Source: Sphingobium sp. AP50 (GTDB taxonomy: Bacteria; Pseudomonadota; Alphaproteobacteria; Sphingomonadales; Sphingomonadaceae). From it: a stretch of 64,000 nt of DNA. The translations under genes and the position numbers were made by a program. The stretch's first letter is position 1. Each line of letters opens with the position of its first letter. Location of the stretch: positions 1-64,000 of the forward strand of contig NZ_FNYZ01000008.1 of NCBI RefSeq assembly GCF_900109095.1. The letters run 5' to 3'. Of the stretch, positions 25,921-35,296 are shown in pieces. The notes below the pieces were generated by a model. It saw only the letters and a program-made list of their open reading frames with translations. It ran no database searches and was not told the DNA's origin.

Positions 25921-27621
25921 TTATTGCCCCTTCACATAGACCCGCTTGCCACCGATCCAGGTTTCCAGCACCTGCGTCTGGCGGATATCGGCGGGGCGTG
26001 TGGTCGAAATGTCGCGATCGATCAGCAGGAAGTCGGCGCGCTGGCCGACCGCCAGATTGCCGAACCGCTTTTCGGCAAAACCGGCATAGGCCGCCTGCCG
26101 GGTAAAGCCGTCCAGCGCCGCCTCAAAACCGATCCGCTGTTCGGGCATCCACCCGCCCGCCGGTTCGCCCTTGGCATCTTCCCGCGTCATGGCGACGGCG
26201 ATACCGGCGAAGGGATTGGGGCTCTCCACCGGCACGTCCGACCCGAAGGCCAGAGGCACGCCATTGTCGAGCATCGTCTTCCAGGCATAGGCGCCCTTCA
26301 GCCGGGCTTCGCCCATGCGCGCGGTCGCCATGCGCCAGTCCGACGCTTCATGCACTGGCTGCATCGACGCGACGACGCCCAGCGGCTTGAAGCGCGGCAG
26401 ATCGGCCGGGTCGATGATCTGCGCATGTTCAATGCGCCAGCGCCGGTCGCCCTTATAGGTGTCGTTCAGTTCCTCGATCGCGTTCAGCACTTCATGGTTC
26501 GCCGCGTCGCCGATCGCGTGGACCGCGACCTGGAAATTATCCATCGCCGCGCGGCTCATAAAGTTGCGAAGTTGCGTGTCGGGGATCATCGGCAGGCCGC
26601 GCTGGCCCGGCGCGTCGGCATAGTCCGCACGCAACCATGCCCCGCGCGATCCCAGCGCGCCGTCCAGCAACAGCTTGATCCCGCCCATGCGCAGGCGATC
26701 GTCATACAGCCAGGGCGTCGGCTCCGATCCGGCGATCAGCACCATATTGTCGACGCCATAAGCATAGGACATGATCCGCACGCGCAATGCGCCGCGATCG
26801 GCCGACCGGCGGAAGGCCTGCCAGTCTTCTATGCTGGTGCCCATGTCGGCGATGCCGGTAATGCCCATGGACAGCAAGGCGCGCTGCGCCTTTTCCAGCG
26901 CATTGTCGCGATCCTTGGGCGCTGGGGGCGGCACGAATTTCTGGATGAGGCTCATCGCCTTGTCGACGAACACGCCCGCCGGTTTGCCTGCTGCCATCTC
27001 GATCCGGCCGCCCATGGGCGCCTTGGTCGTGGCGGTGATGCCCGCCGCGCGGATCGCGGCGCTGTTGGCCCATCCGGCATGGCCATCCACCCGCTCCAGC
27101 CAGACCGGCGTCTCGCTTTCGGCGGCGTCCAGTTCGGCCGCGGTGGGGAAGCGGCCCAGACCCCATTGCTCCTGATTCCAGCCGGTGCCGATGATCCACT
27201 TGCGCCCCGGATTGGCCTCCACATAGGCGCGGATCTTCGCCTGCGCTTCGGCCAGCGATTTCGTGTCCGACAGGTCGAGCGTGATCAGCGCCATGCCATA
27301 GCCCATGACATGGCCATGCCCGTCGATCAGGCCGGGGATCAGCGTCTTGCCGCCCGCATCCATCCTGAAGCTCAGCGGCTTGGGCCGCTCCGGCCAGGGC
27401 TGGCCCTTTTTCGGCTTCTTGGGCTTATATTCGGGTTCCTGATAGCGGCCCTGAATCAGCTTTTCGACCTTGCCGTCATCATCGACCATCAGCGCATCGA
27501 AATGGACCAGCTTGCCATTGGCGTCGATCGCGATGCCGTTGACATTGTCGATCACGCCCGACGCATAAGCGGGGAGGGGCAGGGCTATCGCGGCGATCGC
27601 CGCCAGTGCAGCAGCCCTCAT
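25921..27621 (-). CDS. Exported amidohydrolase (YtcJ-like)
   Basis: A 566-residue protein with an N-terminal signal sequence (MRAAALAAIAAIALPLPAYA). The amidohydrolase barrel begins at about 95 with IPGLIDGHGHVMG, giving the metal-binding HxH, and later shows HAIGDAANHEVL, IEHAQIIDP and FGSDVPVESPNP, the YtcJ pattern. The substrate is unknown; relatives hydrolyse N-substituted formamides or similar C-N bonds. Its start overlaps the stop of the upstream dehydrogenase gene (ATGA), so the two form an operon. Confidence 0.82.
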   Translation of the reverse strand: MRAAALAAIAAIALPLPAYASGVIDNVNGIAIDANGKLVHFDALMVDDDGKVEKLIQGRYQEPEYKPKKPKKGQPWPERPKPLSFRMDAGGKTLIPGLIDGHGHVMGYGMALITLDLSDTKSLAEAQAKIRAYVEANPGRKWIIGTGWNQEQWGLGRFPTAAELDAAESETPVWLERVDGHAGWANSAAIRAAGITATTKAPMGGRIEMAAGKPAGVFVDKAMSLIQKFVPPPAPKDRDNALEKAQRALLSMGITGIADMGTSIEDWQAFRRSADRGALRVRIMSYAYGVDNMVLIAGSEPTPWLYDDRLRMGGIKLLLDGALGSRGAWLRADYADAPGQRGLPMIPDTQLRNFMSRAAMDNFQVAVHAIGDAANHEVLNAIEELNDTYKGDRRWRIEHAQIIDPADLPRFKPLGVVASMQPVHEASDWRMATARMGEARLKGAYAWKTMLDNGVPLAFGSDVPVESPNPFAGIAVAMTREDAKGEPAGGWMPEQRIGFEAALDGFTRQAAYAGFAEKRFGNLAVGQRADFLLIDRDISTTRPADIRQTQVLETWIGGKRVYVKGQ

Positions 27622-28487
27622 GCGCGGGTGATCCGCCGGACCAGTGCGCTGGTATCCTGCCGACTGCCGCCCAGCGCCTGCACATCGGCATAGAATTGGT
27701 CGATCATCGCCGTCACCGGCAGGGTGGAGCCGTTGGCGCGCGCTTCCTCGATCGCGAGGCCCAGATCCTTGCGCATCCAGTCGACCGCAAAGCCGAAGTC
27801 GAAACTATCCTCCGCCATCGTTTTCCAGCGATTTTCCATTTGCCAGCTTTGCGCCGCGCCGCCGGAGATCGCCTCGAACACCTTGTCGAGGTCCAGTTCC
27901 GCCGCCTGCGCGAAGCGCAGCGCTTCGGACAGGCCCTGCAACACGCCGCCGATGCAGATCTGGTTCACCATCTTGGTGGTCTGGCCCGCGCCCGCACCGC
28001 CGACATGGACGATCCGCGCGGCATAGGCCTGCATCACGATCTTTGCCGCCGCGACCGCTGGCTCGCTGCCGCCGCACATGATCGACAGCCGACCATTTTC
28101 GGCCCCCGCCTGACCGCCGGACACCGGCGCATCGACGCTGTGGATGCCCAGGCTTTCGCCCTCCACGAACAATTGCCGCGCGATCCGTGCCGATACGGTG
28201 GTATGGTCGATGAACAGGCTGCCGGCCTTCATCGTGCGGAAGGCGCCGTCGCGGCCCAGCGTGATCTGCGACAGGTCATCGTCGTTGCCGACGCAACTGA
28301 TCACTATCTCCGCATCCTCGGCCGCCTTGGCCGGGCTGATGGCGACCCGTCCGCCATAGGTTTCGGCCCAGATCTTCGCCTTGCCGATGGAACGGTTATA
28401 GACGGTCAGGCTGTGCCCGGCCTTGGCCAGATGACCGGCGATCGGGCCGCCCATGATCCCCAGGCCGATAAACGCGATGTTAGCCAT
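27618..28487 (-). CDS. 3-hydroxyacid dehydrogenase family (tartronate semialdehyde reductase-like)
   Basis: A 289-residue NAD(P)-dependent oxidoreductase. The start at 28487 (MANIAFIGLGIMG) is chosen because the Rossmann GxGxxG then sits at residues 8-13; the longer frame from 28730 adds antisense sequence of the neighbouring gene. The catalytic lysine region GAGQTTKMVNQ and the substrate loop DAPVSGGQAGA are present. The family includes GarR/GlxR and 3-hydroxyisobutyrate dehydrogenase; which substrate applies is not clear. It is divergent from the threonine deaminase gene with 97 bases between. Confidence 0.85.
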   Translation of the reverse strand: MANIAFIGLGIMGGPIAGHLAKAGHSLTVYNRSIGKAKIWAETYGGRVAISPAKAAEDAEIVISCVGNDDDLSQITLGRDGAFRTMKAGSLFIDHTTVSARIARQLFVEGESLGIHSVDAPVSGGQAGAENGRLSIMCGGSEPAVAAAKIVMQAYAARIVHVGGAGAGQTTKMVNQICIGGVLQGLSEALRFAQAAELDLDKVFEAISGGAAQSWQMENRWKTMAEDSFDFGFAVDWMRKDLGLAIEEARANGSTLPVTAMIDQFYADVQALGGSRQDTSALVRRITRA

Positions 28488-28584
28488 ATGCCTCGTACAA
28501 TTACTGCGTCCAGCCCTGCCATAGGGCCAGTTTTCCGACAGTGCCAGTTTCTTCCGCCGCAATTTTGCTTTACGGGGCCAGCCC

Positions 28585-29832
28585 ATGACCAACCTAGCCA
28601 AGATCGAAAGCGCTCTGCCGCTGCCCGTCACCGTCGATGATATTCTTGCTGCGCGGACCCGCATTTCGGGCGCGATCGTCAAGACGCCGACGCTGATTAG
28701 CCAGACGCTGTCCGATATGCTGGGCTGCAAGGTCTATCTGAAATTCGAAAATCTCCAGTTCACCGCCGCCTATAAGGAGCGCGGCGCGCTCAATCGCCTG
28801 CTGCAACTCGATGAAGCGTCCAAGACCAAGGGCGTGATCGCCGCGTCGGCGGGCAATCATGCGCAGGGGTTGGCCTATCATGGCAAGCGTCTGAGCGTGC
28901 CTGTCACCATCGTCATGCCTACGACCACGCCGATCGTGAAGATCACGCAGACGCGCGGCCATGGCGCGACCGTGGTGCAATATGGCGAGAAGTTTGACGA
29001 CGCCTATGCCCATGCCCGCAAGCTGGAGGTGGAGCAGGGCCTGACGTTCATCCATCCCTTCGATGAGCCGGATATCATGGCGGGGCAGGGCACGGTCGCG
29101 CTGGAAATATTGGAAGACGCGCCGGAAATCGACACGCTGATCATCCCGATCGGTGGCGGCGGCCTGTTTTCCGGCATGGCGACCGCGGCGCGGGCGATGA
29201 AGCCCGATATCCAGCTTTATGGCGTGCAGGCCGAACTCTATCCGTCCATGTATGATTTCGTGAAGGGCGCCGACCTGCCCTGCGATGGCGATACGCTGGC
29301 GGAAGGCATCGCGGTCAAGCAGCCGGGCGAACTCACGCGCCGCTTCGTGGAGCGACTGGCGGACGATGTCCTGCTGGTGACGGAACGCCGACTCGAAGAA
29401 TCGGTGAGCCTGCTGCTTCAGATCGAGAAGACCGTTGTCGAGGGTGCCGGTGCGGCCGGCCTTGCCGCGCTGCTCACCTATCGTGAGAAATTTGCCGGAC
29501 GTAGTGTCGGGCTGGTGCTGACGGGCGGCAATATCGACACGCGCCTGCTGGCCAATGTGCTGCTGCGCGATCTGGCCCGGTCGGGTCGTCTGGCGCGTCT
29601 GCGGATCATCCTCCAGGATCGGCCTGGCGCGCTGTTCCATGTCGCCCGCATCTTCGATCAGGAGTCGGTCAACATCCTGGAACTGGCGCATCAGCGCATT
29701 TTCACCAACCTGCCGGCCAAGGGCCTCAGCCTCGACGTCGAATGCGAAACGCGCGATCGGGCGCATCTTCAGCGGCTGATCGCGGCGCTGGGCGAGGCCG
29801 GTTATGAGGTTGCGCCGATCGAGGTTGCCTGA
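28585..29832 (+). CDS. ilvA: Threonine ammonia-lyase
   Basis: A 415-residue PLP enzyme that converts threonine to 2-oxobutanoate and ammonia, the first step to isoleucine. The PLP lysine is in AAYKERGA (Lys64) and the phosphate-binding loop is IPIGGGGLFSG. A single C-terminal ACT domain starts near residue 335 (RIILQDRPGALFHVARIF), as in the shorter TIGR01127 form, so allosteric control by an amino acid is likely. This differs from the longer enterobacterial IlvA. The biosynthetic or catabolic role cannot be separated from sequence alone. Confidence 0.9.
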   Translation: MTNLAKIESALPLPVTVDDILAARTRISGAIVKTPTLISQTLSDMLGCKVYLKFENLQFTAAYKERGALNRLLQLDEASKTKGVIAASAGNHAQGLAYHGKRLSVPVTIVMPTTTPIVKITQTRGHGATVVQYGEKFDDAYAHARKLEVEQGLTFIHPFDEPDIMAGQGTVALEILEDAPEIDTLIIPIGGGGLFSGMATAARAMKPDIQLYGVQAELYPSMYDFVKGADLPCDGDTLAEGIAVKQPGELTRRFVERLADDVLLVTERRLEESVSLLLQIEKTVVEGAGAAGLAALLTYREKFAGRSVGLVLTGGNIDTRLLANVLLRDLARSGRLARLRIILQDRPGALFHVARIFDQESVNILELAHQRIFTNLPAKGLSLDVECETRDRAHLQRLIAALGEAGYEVAPIEVA

Positions 29833-29946
29833 CGCTTGAAAAGGCTCGCAACTTTTCGTGGTAAATGGACTTTTCAGCCGGGCGGGTGGACGGCATAAGT
29901 CCTTCATGATCGACGCGACGCGCAGGACTGAATCGGAGGGGGGAGC

Positions 29947-30765
29947 ATGACGGCCCCTTTTCGATTCCCGCGTTTCTTCGTCACCAACCCGTCGCCCTGT
30001 CCCTATCTGCCGGGCAAGAGCGAGCGGAAGGTCTTTACCGAACTGAATGGCGACAATGCCGCCGAACTCAATGATGCGCTGGGCCGCATCGGGTTTCGCC
30101 GCAGCCAGAATGTCGCTTACCGGCCGAGTTGCGCCGATTGTTCGGCCTGCGTGTCGGTGCGTGTGGTGGCGGGCGAGTTTCAGCCCAACGCCACCCAGCG
30201 CAAATTGCTTCGCCGCAACAGCGATCTGGTCGTCACCGCCTGCAAGCCCTGGTCGACCGAAGAGCAATATACGCTGCTCCAGCGTTATCTTCAGGCGCGT
30301 CATCCCGGTGGCGGCATGACCGAGATGGACGAGATGGACTTTGCCGACATGGTCGAGCAGACGCCCGTCGACAGCTATGTGGTCGAATATCGCGAGCCGA
30401 CCGTGGATGGACGACCGGGCAAGCTGGTCGGCGCCTGCCTGACCGATCGGCAGGGTGATGGCCTGTCGATGATCTACAGCTTCTTCGACACCGAACTGGA
30501 AGAGCGGCCCGGCCTCGGCAACTATATCATCATGGACCATATCCTGCGCGCGGCGAAGGCTGGTCTGCCCTATGTCTATCTGGGCTATTGGGTCGATGGG
30601 TCGCAGCGCATGCAATATAAGGTGCGGTATCGACCGCTCGAAAAGCTCAGCCGCACCGGTTGGGTGCGATTCGACCCGGATGAGCAGGTCAAGGCGGTAC
30701 GTGAAGTGCCCCAGCGCGACGAACCGCCGCTACCAGTCGAACTGGTGGGCATGTTCCGCAAATAG
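29947..30765 (+). CDS. bpt: Leucyl/arginyl-tRNA-protein transferase (Bpt)
   Basis: A 272-residue aminoacyl-tRNA transferase that attaches leucine to proteins with N-terminal Asp or Glu, marking them for ClpS-ClpAP degradation. The family hallmarks are the N-terminal [16 protein letters not shown], the cysteine pair in [12 protein letters not shown], the FYSFFD-like [24 protein letters not shown], and the C-terminal [15 protein letters not shown]. The start at 29947 follows GGAGGGGGGAGC, a strong ribosome site. It is monocistronic, with 115 and 135 bases either side. Confidence 0.93.
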   Translation: MTAPFRFPRFFVTNPSPCPYLPGKSERKVFTELNGDNAAELNDALGRIGFRRSQNVAYRPSCADCSACVSVRVVAGEFQPNATQRKLLRRNSDLVVTACKPWSTEEQYTLLQRYLQARHPGGGMTEMDEMDFADMVEQTPVDSYVVEYREPTVDGRPGKLVGACLTDRQGDGLSMIYSFFDTELEERPGLGNYIIMDHILRAAKAGLPYVYLGYWVDGSQRMQYKVRYRPLEKLSRTGWVRFDPDEQVKAVREVPQRDEPPLPVELVGMFRK

Positions 30766-30800
30766 CTTCAGGCTATATCGCTGACTTTCCTTGATATTAG

Positions 30801-30875
30801 AAATAGTGGGACGAATGGACATTTTGGACTGCCAATTTGTTTAACCTTTTTGGCTAGGTACCGAAAATAGTGGGA
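30801..30875. promoter_or_regulatory. Direct repeats upstream of the GGDEF-EAL gene
   Basis: AAATAGTGGGA occurs at 30801-30811 and again at 30865-30875, 64 bases apart, in the AT-rich region before the start codon at 30901. Spaced identical 11-mers in a promoter region suggest binding sites for one regulator; its identity is unknown. Confidence 0.35.
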
Positions 30876-30900
30876 TGAGGCGGTAGAAACGGGAGCGGGA

Positions 30901-33438
30901 ATGGACCGCTTTGTTGATCATCGATTTGAGGATGTCCGGCTTGCGCTCGGAGGCGGCGGCGCGCGCGACTTGTTCCTTTATCGGAACGACCTTCTTGGCT
31001 CCCCCCTCTTCGATCAGGTTTCTCCGCCGATTCTGCGCTGGGTTGCCGACCATCATGGTCATCTGATCGCGGTCGAACGCGATGGCGTTGGCTTCATGCC
31101 GCGTCTTGCCGGTGATCCGATCGACCTGGGATGGCGCGTGCTTCTGTCCTGCAAGGATCGCCGGGCCTTGCTGGGCGCGGCGCTGAAGCAGGATCGGCCC
31201 CAGCCCCTGACCCTGCGCTTCGAATGCGCCGACGGGCAAAGGCGCTGGTGCCTTGTGCGCCTTGCCCGATCGGTGGGGCCGACGGGGCTGCCCTGCTGGT
31301 ATGGCACGATCGAAGATATTCATGAGCGCCATGATCGTGATGCGCGTCTGCTGGCCGATGCGCTGGCGGAAAGTCGCGAACATTATCGCTGGTCGGTCGA
31401 TCTCAGCCCGCAGGTGCCATGGACCGCGGGGCCGGATGGCAATGTGGAGGAAGTGGGGCCGCGCTGGCTGGACCTGACCGGCATGGCGCCGCAGGAGGCG
31501 CTGGGGACGGGCTGGCTTGGCGCCGTGCATCCCGACGATCTCGCGCGGACCGTGGCGACCTGGAGCAACCATCTGTCGAGCGGCATGCCGGTCGATGTCG
31601 AATATCGCATCCATTTGCGCGACGGCGGCTATCGCTGGATGCGGGCGCGGGCGTCTGCGCGGCGGGATGCCAGGGGCGCTGTGCTGCGCTGGTACGGCAC
31701 GCTGGAGGATGTGCATGCCCAGCGGCTGGCGCAAACGGCCCTGAGCCAGAGCGAGGAACGGTTTCGCCTGGCGGTGCAGTCAGCCCGGCTGGGCATATGG
31801 GATTTCGACTGCGTGACCGGCGTGCGGACCTGGTCGGTTGAGTTGCGTCGGATGCTGGGCCTGCCCGAAGAACAGTGTGCGACGACGGAGCTCGCCCTCA
31901 GCCTCGTCCATCCCGAAGATCGCGATCGGCTGCGCGCCATGCTGGAGGCCGTTGCCGAGGGGGCACTGCCGCCGCATTTCGAAGCGACATTGCGCATTTA
32001 CCGGGCGGATAGCGGCGCGCTACGCTGGATACGCAGTACCGGATGGACGACGCGATCCGATGGCGGCCGCCCGCAGCGGATCATCGTCACCTTCCTGGAT
32101 GTGACCGAGGAAAGGGATGCGGAGCAAAGGATACGCTGGGCGGCGACGCATGACCCGATGACGCGGATGCCGAACCGCGCGCTGTGGCAGGCGACGCTGG
32201 AGGAAATGGCGGCGCGATCGCAGGCGAAGAATGAGAGCTTCGGCCTGCTGTTGTTCGATATAGACGATCTCAAGCGCACCAATGATTCGCTCGGCCATGA
32301 TGCAGGCGATGCGCTGCTCTGCGCCTTTGCCCAGCGGCTGGTGGCGCTCGCGCCCGCTGATGCGATGCTGGGGCGTCTGGGTGGGGATGAGTTCGGGCTG
32401 ATCGCGGCGTCGCTGGGCGACAGTGAAGCGCTGGAGGCATTCAGTGCCCGTCTGTACGACAATGTCCGCACGCCGCATCTGCATCAGGGGCGGGCGCTGG
32501 ATTGTGGGGTCAGCATTGGCGGCGCCCTGTTCGGGGATCATGCCAAGCGCGCCGACGATTTGCTCAAGGCGGCCGATCTGGCGCTCTATGCGTCCAAAGC
32601 GGCCGGGCGTGGGCGGTTGACCCTGTTCCAGTCACAATTGCGCGCCGATGCGCAGCATCGCAGTTCTATGATCCGCATGGCGCGGCAGATCGTCTCCGAC
32701 AAGCTGGTCATCCCCTATTATCAGCCGCGCGTGGACATGCGGTCCGGGCGCGTATTGGGCTATGAAGCGTTGCTGCGCTGGCATCATCCGCGCATGGGGT
32801 TGCAACTGCCCGGCACCATTGCCGCGGCCTTCGACCATAGCGAGATCGCCGTGGACCTGACGCGGCAGATGCTGGCGTCCGTGCTGCGGGATGTGCAGCA
32901 ATGGCTATGGGCGGGGCATGATCCCGGCAGGGTGGCGATCAATGCGTCGGCGGCGGATTTCGCCAATGGCGATTTTGCCGAGCGATTGCTGGAGCAACTG
33001 GATCAGTTCGGCATTCCGACCGCGAATTTCGAGGTCGAGGTGACGGAAAGCGTGTTTCTGGGGCGCGGGACGGATCAGGTGGCGCATGCCCTGGACCATT
33101 TCGCCAAGGCGGGCGTGCGGGTTGCGCTGGATGACTTTGGTACCGGTTTCGCCTCGCTCACCCATTTGAAGCAATATCCGGTCGACGTGCTGAAGATCGA
33201 TCGCAGCTTTGTCAGTCATATCGAAAAGGATGCGGGCGACGCCGCGATCGTCGACGCGATCGTGAAACTGGGCGGCAGCTTCGGCATGGAAGTTGTGGCC
33301 GAGGGCGTCGAGTCCGAGGCGCAGGCGCTGTTCCTGCTGGGCCTTGGCTGTGTCGTGGGACAGGGTTTCCATCTGGGCCGGCCGCAACCCTTTGATGTGC
33401 TGCATCCGCCTCTTGGGGATAACCGCGTCCGGCGATAG
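30901..33438 (+). CDS. PAS-PAS-GGDEF-EAL cyclic-di-GMP enzyme
   Basis: An 845-residue cytoplasmic protein. Two or three PAS domains occupy about residues 50-405 (HYRWSVDLSPQVPW and RFRLAVQSARLGIWDFD mark two of them). The diguanylate cyclase domain follows with an intact GGDEF at 494-498, then a phosphodiesterase domain with an intact EAL at 622-624 and the later DDFGTGFASL loop. Both activities are therefore possible. There is no membrane helix, so the PAS domains probably sense an internal cue. The nearby exopolysaccharide locus is a plausible target of cyclic-di-GMP, but nothing in the sequence proves it. Confidence 0.93.
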   Translation: MDRFVDHRFEDVRLALGGGGARDLFLYRNDLLGSPLFDQVSPPILRWVADHHGHLIAVERDGVGFMPRLAGDPIDLGWRVLLSCKDRRALLGAALKQDRPQPLTLRFECADGQRRWCLVRLARSVGPTGLPCWYGTIEDIHERHDRDARLLADALAESREHYRWSVDLSPQVPWTAGPDGNVEEVGPRWLDLTGMAPQEALGTGWLGAVHPDDLARTVATWSNHLSSGMPVDVEYRIHLRDGGYRWMRARASARRDARGAVLRWYGTLEDVHAQRLAQTALSQSEERFRLAVQSARLGIWDFDCVTGVRTWSVELRRMLGLPEEQCATTELALSLVHPEDRDRLRAMLEAVAEGALPPHFEATLRIYRADSGALRWIRSTGWTTRSDGGRPQRIIVTFLDVTEERDAEQRIRWAATHDPMTRMPNRALWQATLEEMAARSQAKNESFGLLLFDIDDLKRTNDSLGHDAGDALLCAFAQRLVALAPADAMLGRLGGDEFGLIAASLGDSEALEAFSARLYDNVRTPHLHQGRALDCGVSIGGALFGDHAKRADDLLKAADLALYASKAAGRGRLTLFQSQLRADAQHRSSMIRMARQIVSDKLVIPYYQPRVDMRSGRVLGYEALLRWHHPRMGLQLPGTIAAAFDHSEIAVDLTRQMLASVLRDVQQWLWAGHDPGRVAINASAADFANGDFAERLLEQLDQFGIPTANFEVEVTESVFLGRGTDQVAHALDHFAKAGVRVALDDFGTGFASLTHLKQYPVDVLKIDRSFVSHIEKDAGDAAIVDAIVKLGGSFGMEVVAEGVESEAQALFLLGLGCVVGQGFHLGRPQPFDVLHPPLGDNRVRR

Positions 33439-33496
33439 GGCCAGTCCCGTCAGGAACCGGCCCCGCACCGACGTCGTGACTCGCCGGGGCTTTTGC

Positions 33497-34555
33497 TTAT
33501 TTGCAGCGACAGTTTCGCACGACCTTGCGCCGCACGGTCTTACGCGGCGCGGCCGTTTCCGTAGTATAGGTCGTGGTGGTCGTCGTTATGGTCTCTTCCG
33601 GTTTCACCGTGACCGTGGTGACGATCGGCGCGGGATAATAATAGCCACCCGACACATAACCGCCCTGTGTCGGCATCGGCCCTGCGCCGCGCCAGTGCGG
33701 CCCGCCATAGGGTGGCGCGTCATAATCGACGCCCGCGCCGCGCACATCGCCTTCGAAACGGCCCTCATAGGTGCCGCTGACCTTCCGGCCATCATCAGTG
33801 GTCCAGGTGCCGGTCCAGCGGCCGTCATATTCATTCTGGCTGGTGACGCGGTCATCGGCATAGCCATAGCCGTCATCATAGCCCGCGCCGGGGCGACGCG
33901 GCGGGGGCGGGGCATGGCGGCGCGGGCCATCCTCCGCCTTGTCGATCGCCATGCCGGCAACAGCGCCAACGCCTGCGCCGATCAGCGTGCCGGCGGTGCG
34001 GTTGCCGCGCCCGGCGATCCGGTTGCCGGCCACGCCGCCGACGACCGCGCCGATCGCGGCGCCGCCCACGCCATTGTCCCGGCGCGGTTCGGGATAGGAG
34101 CCATCGTCATAATAGCCGTCGGGCGCATAGCCGCCTTCATAGCGGCCCCACTCGACATTGCTGCGATAGTCATAGACCCGGCCATAGCTGTCGGTCATGA
34201 CCGCATCGTCATAATAGCGCGACCAGCCATAGCCGCGCGCGGGCACGGGCAGGCCGTAGGTGCCGTAATTGGCGATATAGTAGGTCGGGCTGACCCAGTA
34301 GCGGGGCAGCACATAGCCATAGACGGGACGACGATAGGCGCCCCAGCCGCCCGGCGCGCGCGTGCCGGCGAACCAGCGGCCATTCTGCAGCGGGCCCCAG
34401 CGATGCCCGTTCCAGTTGCCTGCGGGGCGGGGTGCCTGCGGGGCGGGGCGCGGGCCGGTCCAGCCACCAGCCGCGGGCGCTTCGGCAAGGACCGGTACCC
34501 CGATGCTCGCCAGTGCAGCGCTGGCGCCCACAAGCAGAAGGCTGGAAATCTTCAT
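33497..34555 (-). CDS. Exported RcnB-like/glycine-zipper 2TM protein
   Basis: A 352-residue protein with a signal peptide ending near PVLA-EA (about residue 24). Residues 45-130 are rich in Trp, Tyr and Gly (NWNGHRWGPLQNGRW, WGAYRRPVYGYVLPRYW), resembling the RcnB family. Residues 163-205 form a glycine zipper (GGAAIGAVVGGVAGNRIAG and TLIGAGVGAVAGMAID), a motif that packs in membranes. The end is basic (RKTVRRKVVRNCRCK). An envelope-stress or outer-membrane role is likely, but the precise function is not known. Confidence 0.7.
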   Translation of the reverse strand: MKISSLLLVGASAALASIGVPVLAEAPAAGGWTGPRPAPQAPRPAGNWNGHRWGPLQNGRWFAGTRAPGGWGAYRRPVYGYVLPRYWVSPTYYIANYGTYGLPVPARGYGWSRYYDDAVMTDSYGRVYDYRSNVEWGRYEGGYAPDGYYDDGSYPEPRRDNGVGGAAIGAVVGGVAGNRIAGRGNRTAGTLIGAGVGAVAGMAIDKAEDGPRRHAPPPPRRPGAGYDDGYGYADDRVTSQNEYDGRWTGTWTTDDGRKVSGTYEGRFEGDVRGAGVDYDAPPYGGPHWRGAGPMPTQGGYVSGGYYYPAPIVTTVTVKPEETITTTTTTYTTETAAPRKTVRRKVVRNCRCK

Positions 34556-34732
34556 GGTTAACGCTCCCTGTTGCCTCGCGCAGCAAGGGGCGTGCGCGGA
34601 CCAAAAATGCTAACGCCTCGTTTAGCATGATGATCCGCGCCTATCCATGATCCAGCCGGGAAATCGCTGTCCCGAAACGGGCCGGAAAGACCAAAATCCT
34701 TACGGCCCGGAAGGTGGGATATGGTTAATGCG

Positions 34733-35218
34733 TCAGATTATTCTGTCGGCGATCTTCGACACCAGCGCTTCAAGGCCTTGCGCGTCCTGCGAGTCGAACC
34801 GGGCGGGAAGGGGGCTGTCCAGATCCAGCACGCCGATCAGCTTGCCGTCATGGAGGACCGGCACCACGATCTCCGAAGCGCTGGCGGCGTCGCAGGCGAT
34901 ATGCCCCGGAAAGGCGTGGACATCCTCCACCAACTGCGTTTCGCCGGTGGCAGCGGCCGTACCGCACACGCCCCGGCCGACCGGGATGCGGATGCAGGCC
35001 GGCTTGCCCTGAAACGGACCGAGCACCAGTTCGCCTTCGACCATGCGGTAGAATCCCGCCCAGTTGAGGTCGGGCAGGAATTGCCAGAGGAGGGCGGACA
35101 GGTTGCTCATATTGGCAACCGGGTCCGGTTCTCCGGAAGTCAGCGCATCGGCGGCGGACAACAGGTCGTCATAGAGGCTGCTCTTGTCGACGGCGGTATC
35201 GGGCGAAAAATCATACAT
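34733..35218 (-). CDS. msrC: Free methionine-(R)-sulfoxide reductase, GAF domain
   Basis: A 161-residue single GAF-domain enzyme. The three cysteines of the fRMsr family are all present: Cys75 in KPACIRIP, Cys85 in GRGVCGTAA and Cys109 in HIACDAASASEIVVP. It reduces free methionine-R-sulfoxide with electrons from thioredoxin, which the TrxB encoded at 2211 could regenerate. The ATG at 35218 (MYDFSPDTAVDK) is preferred from the family's usual start; ATGs at 35227 and 35266 are alternatives. The gene stands alone on the minus strand. Confidence 0.9.
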   Translation of the reverse strand: MYDFSPDTAVDKSSLYDDLLSAADALTSGEPDPVANMSNLSALLWQFLPDLNWAGFYRMVEGELVLGPFQGKPACIRIPVGRGVCGTAAATGETQLVEDVHAFPGHIACDAASASEIVVPVLHDGKLIGVLDLDSPLPARFDSQDAQGLEALVSKIADRII

Positions 35219-35296
35219 CGCGCCCATATAGGCGCGACGATGGATTGTTGCCAGAGCGGCAGGCATGGGCTTCGCGATGCCGCCCTGGGTGTCGTC

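Noticed and set aside
25924..27693. A 589-residue plus-strand frame opposite the amidohydrolase
   Set aside because: The minus-strand protein has a signal peptide and metal motifs; the plus frame has none.
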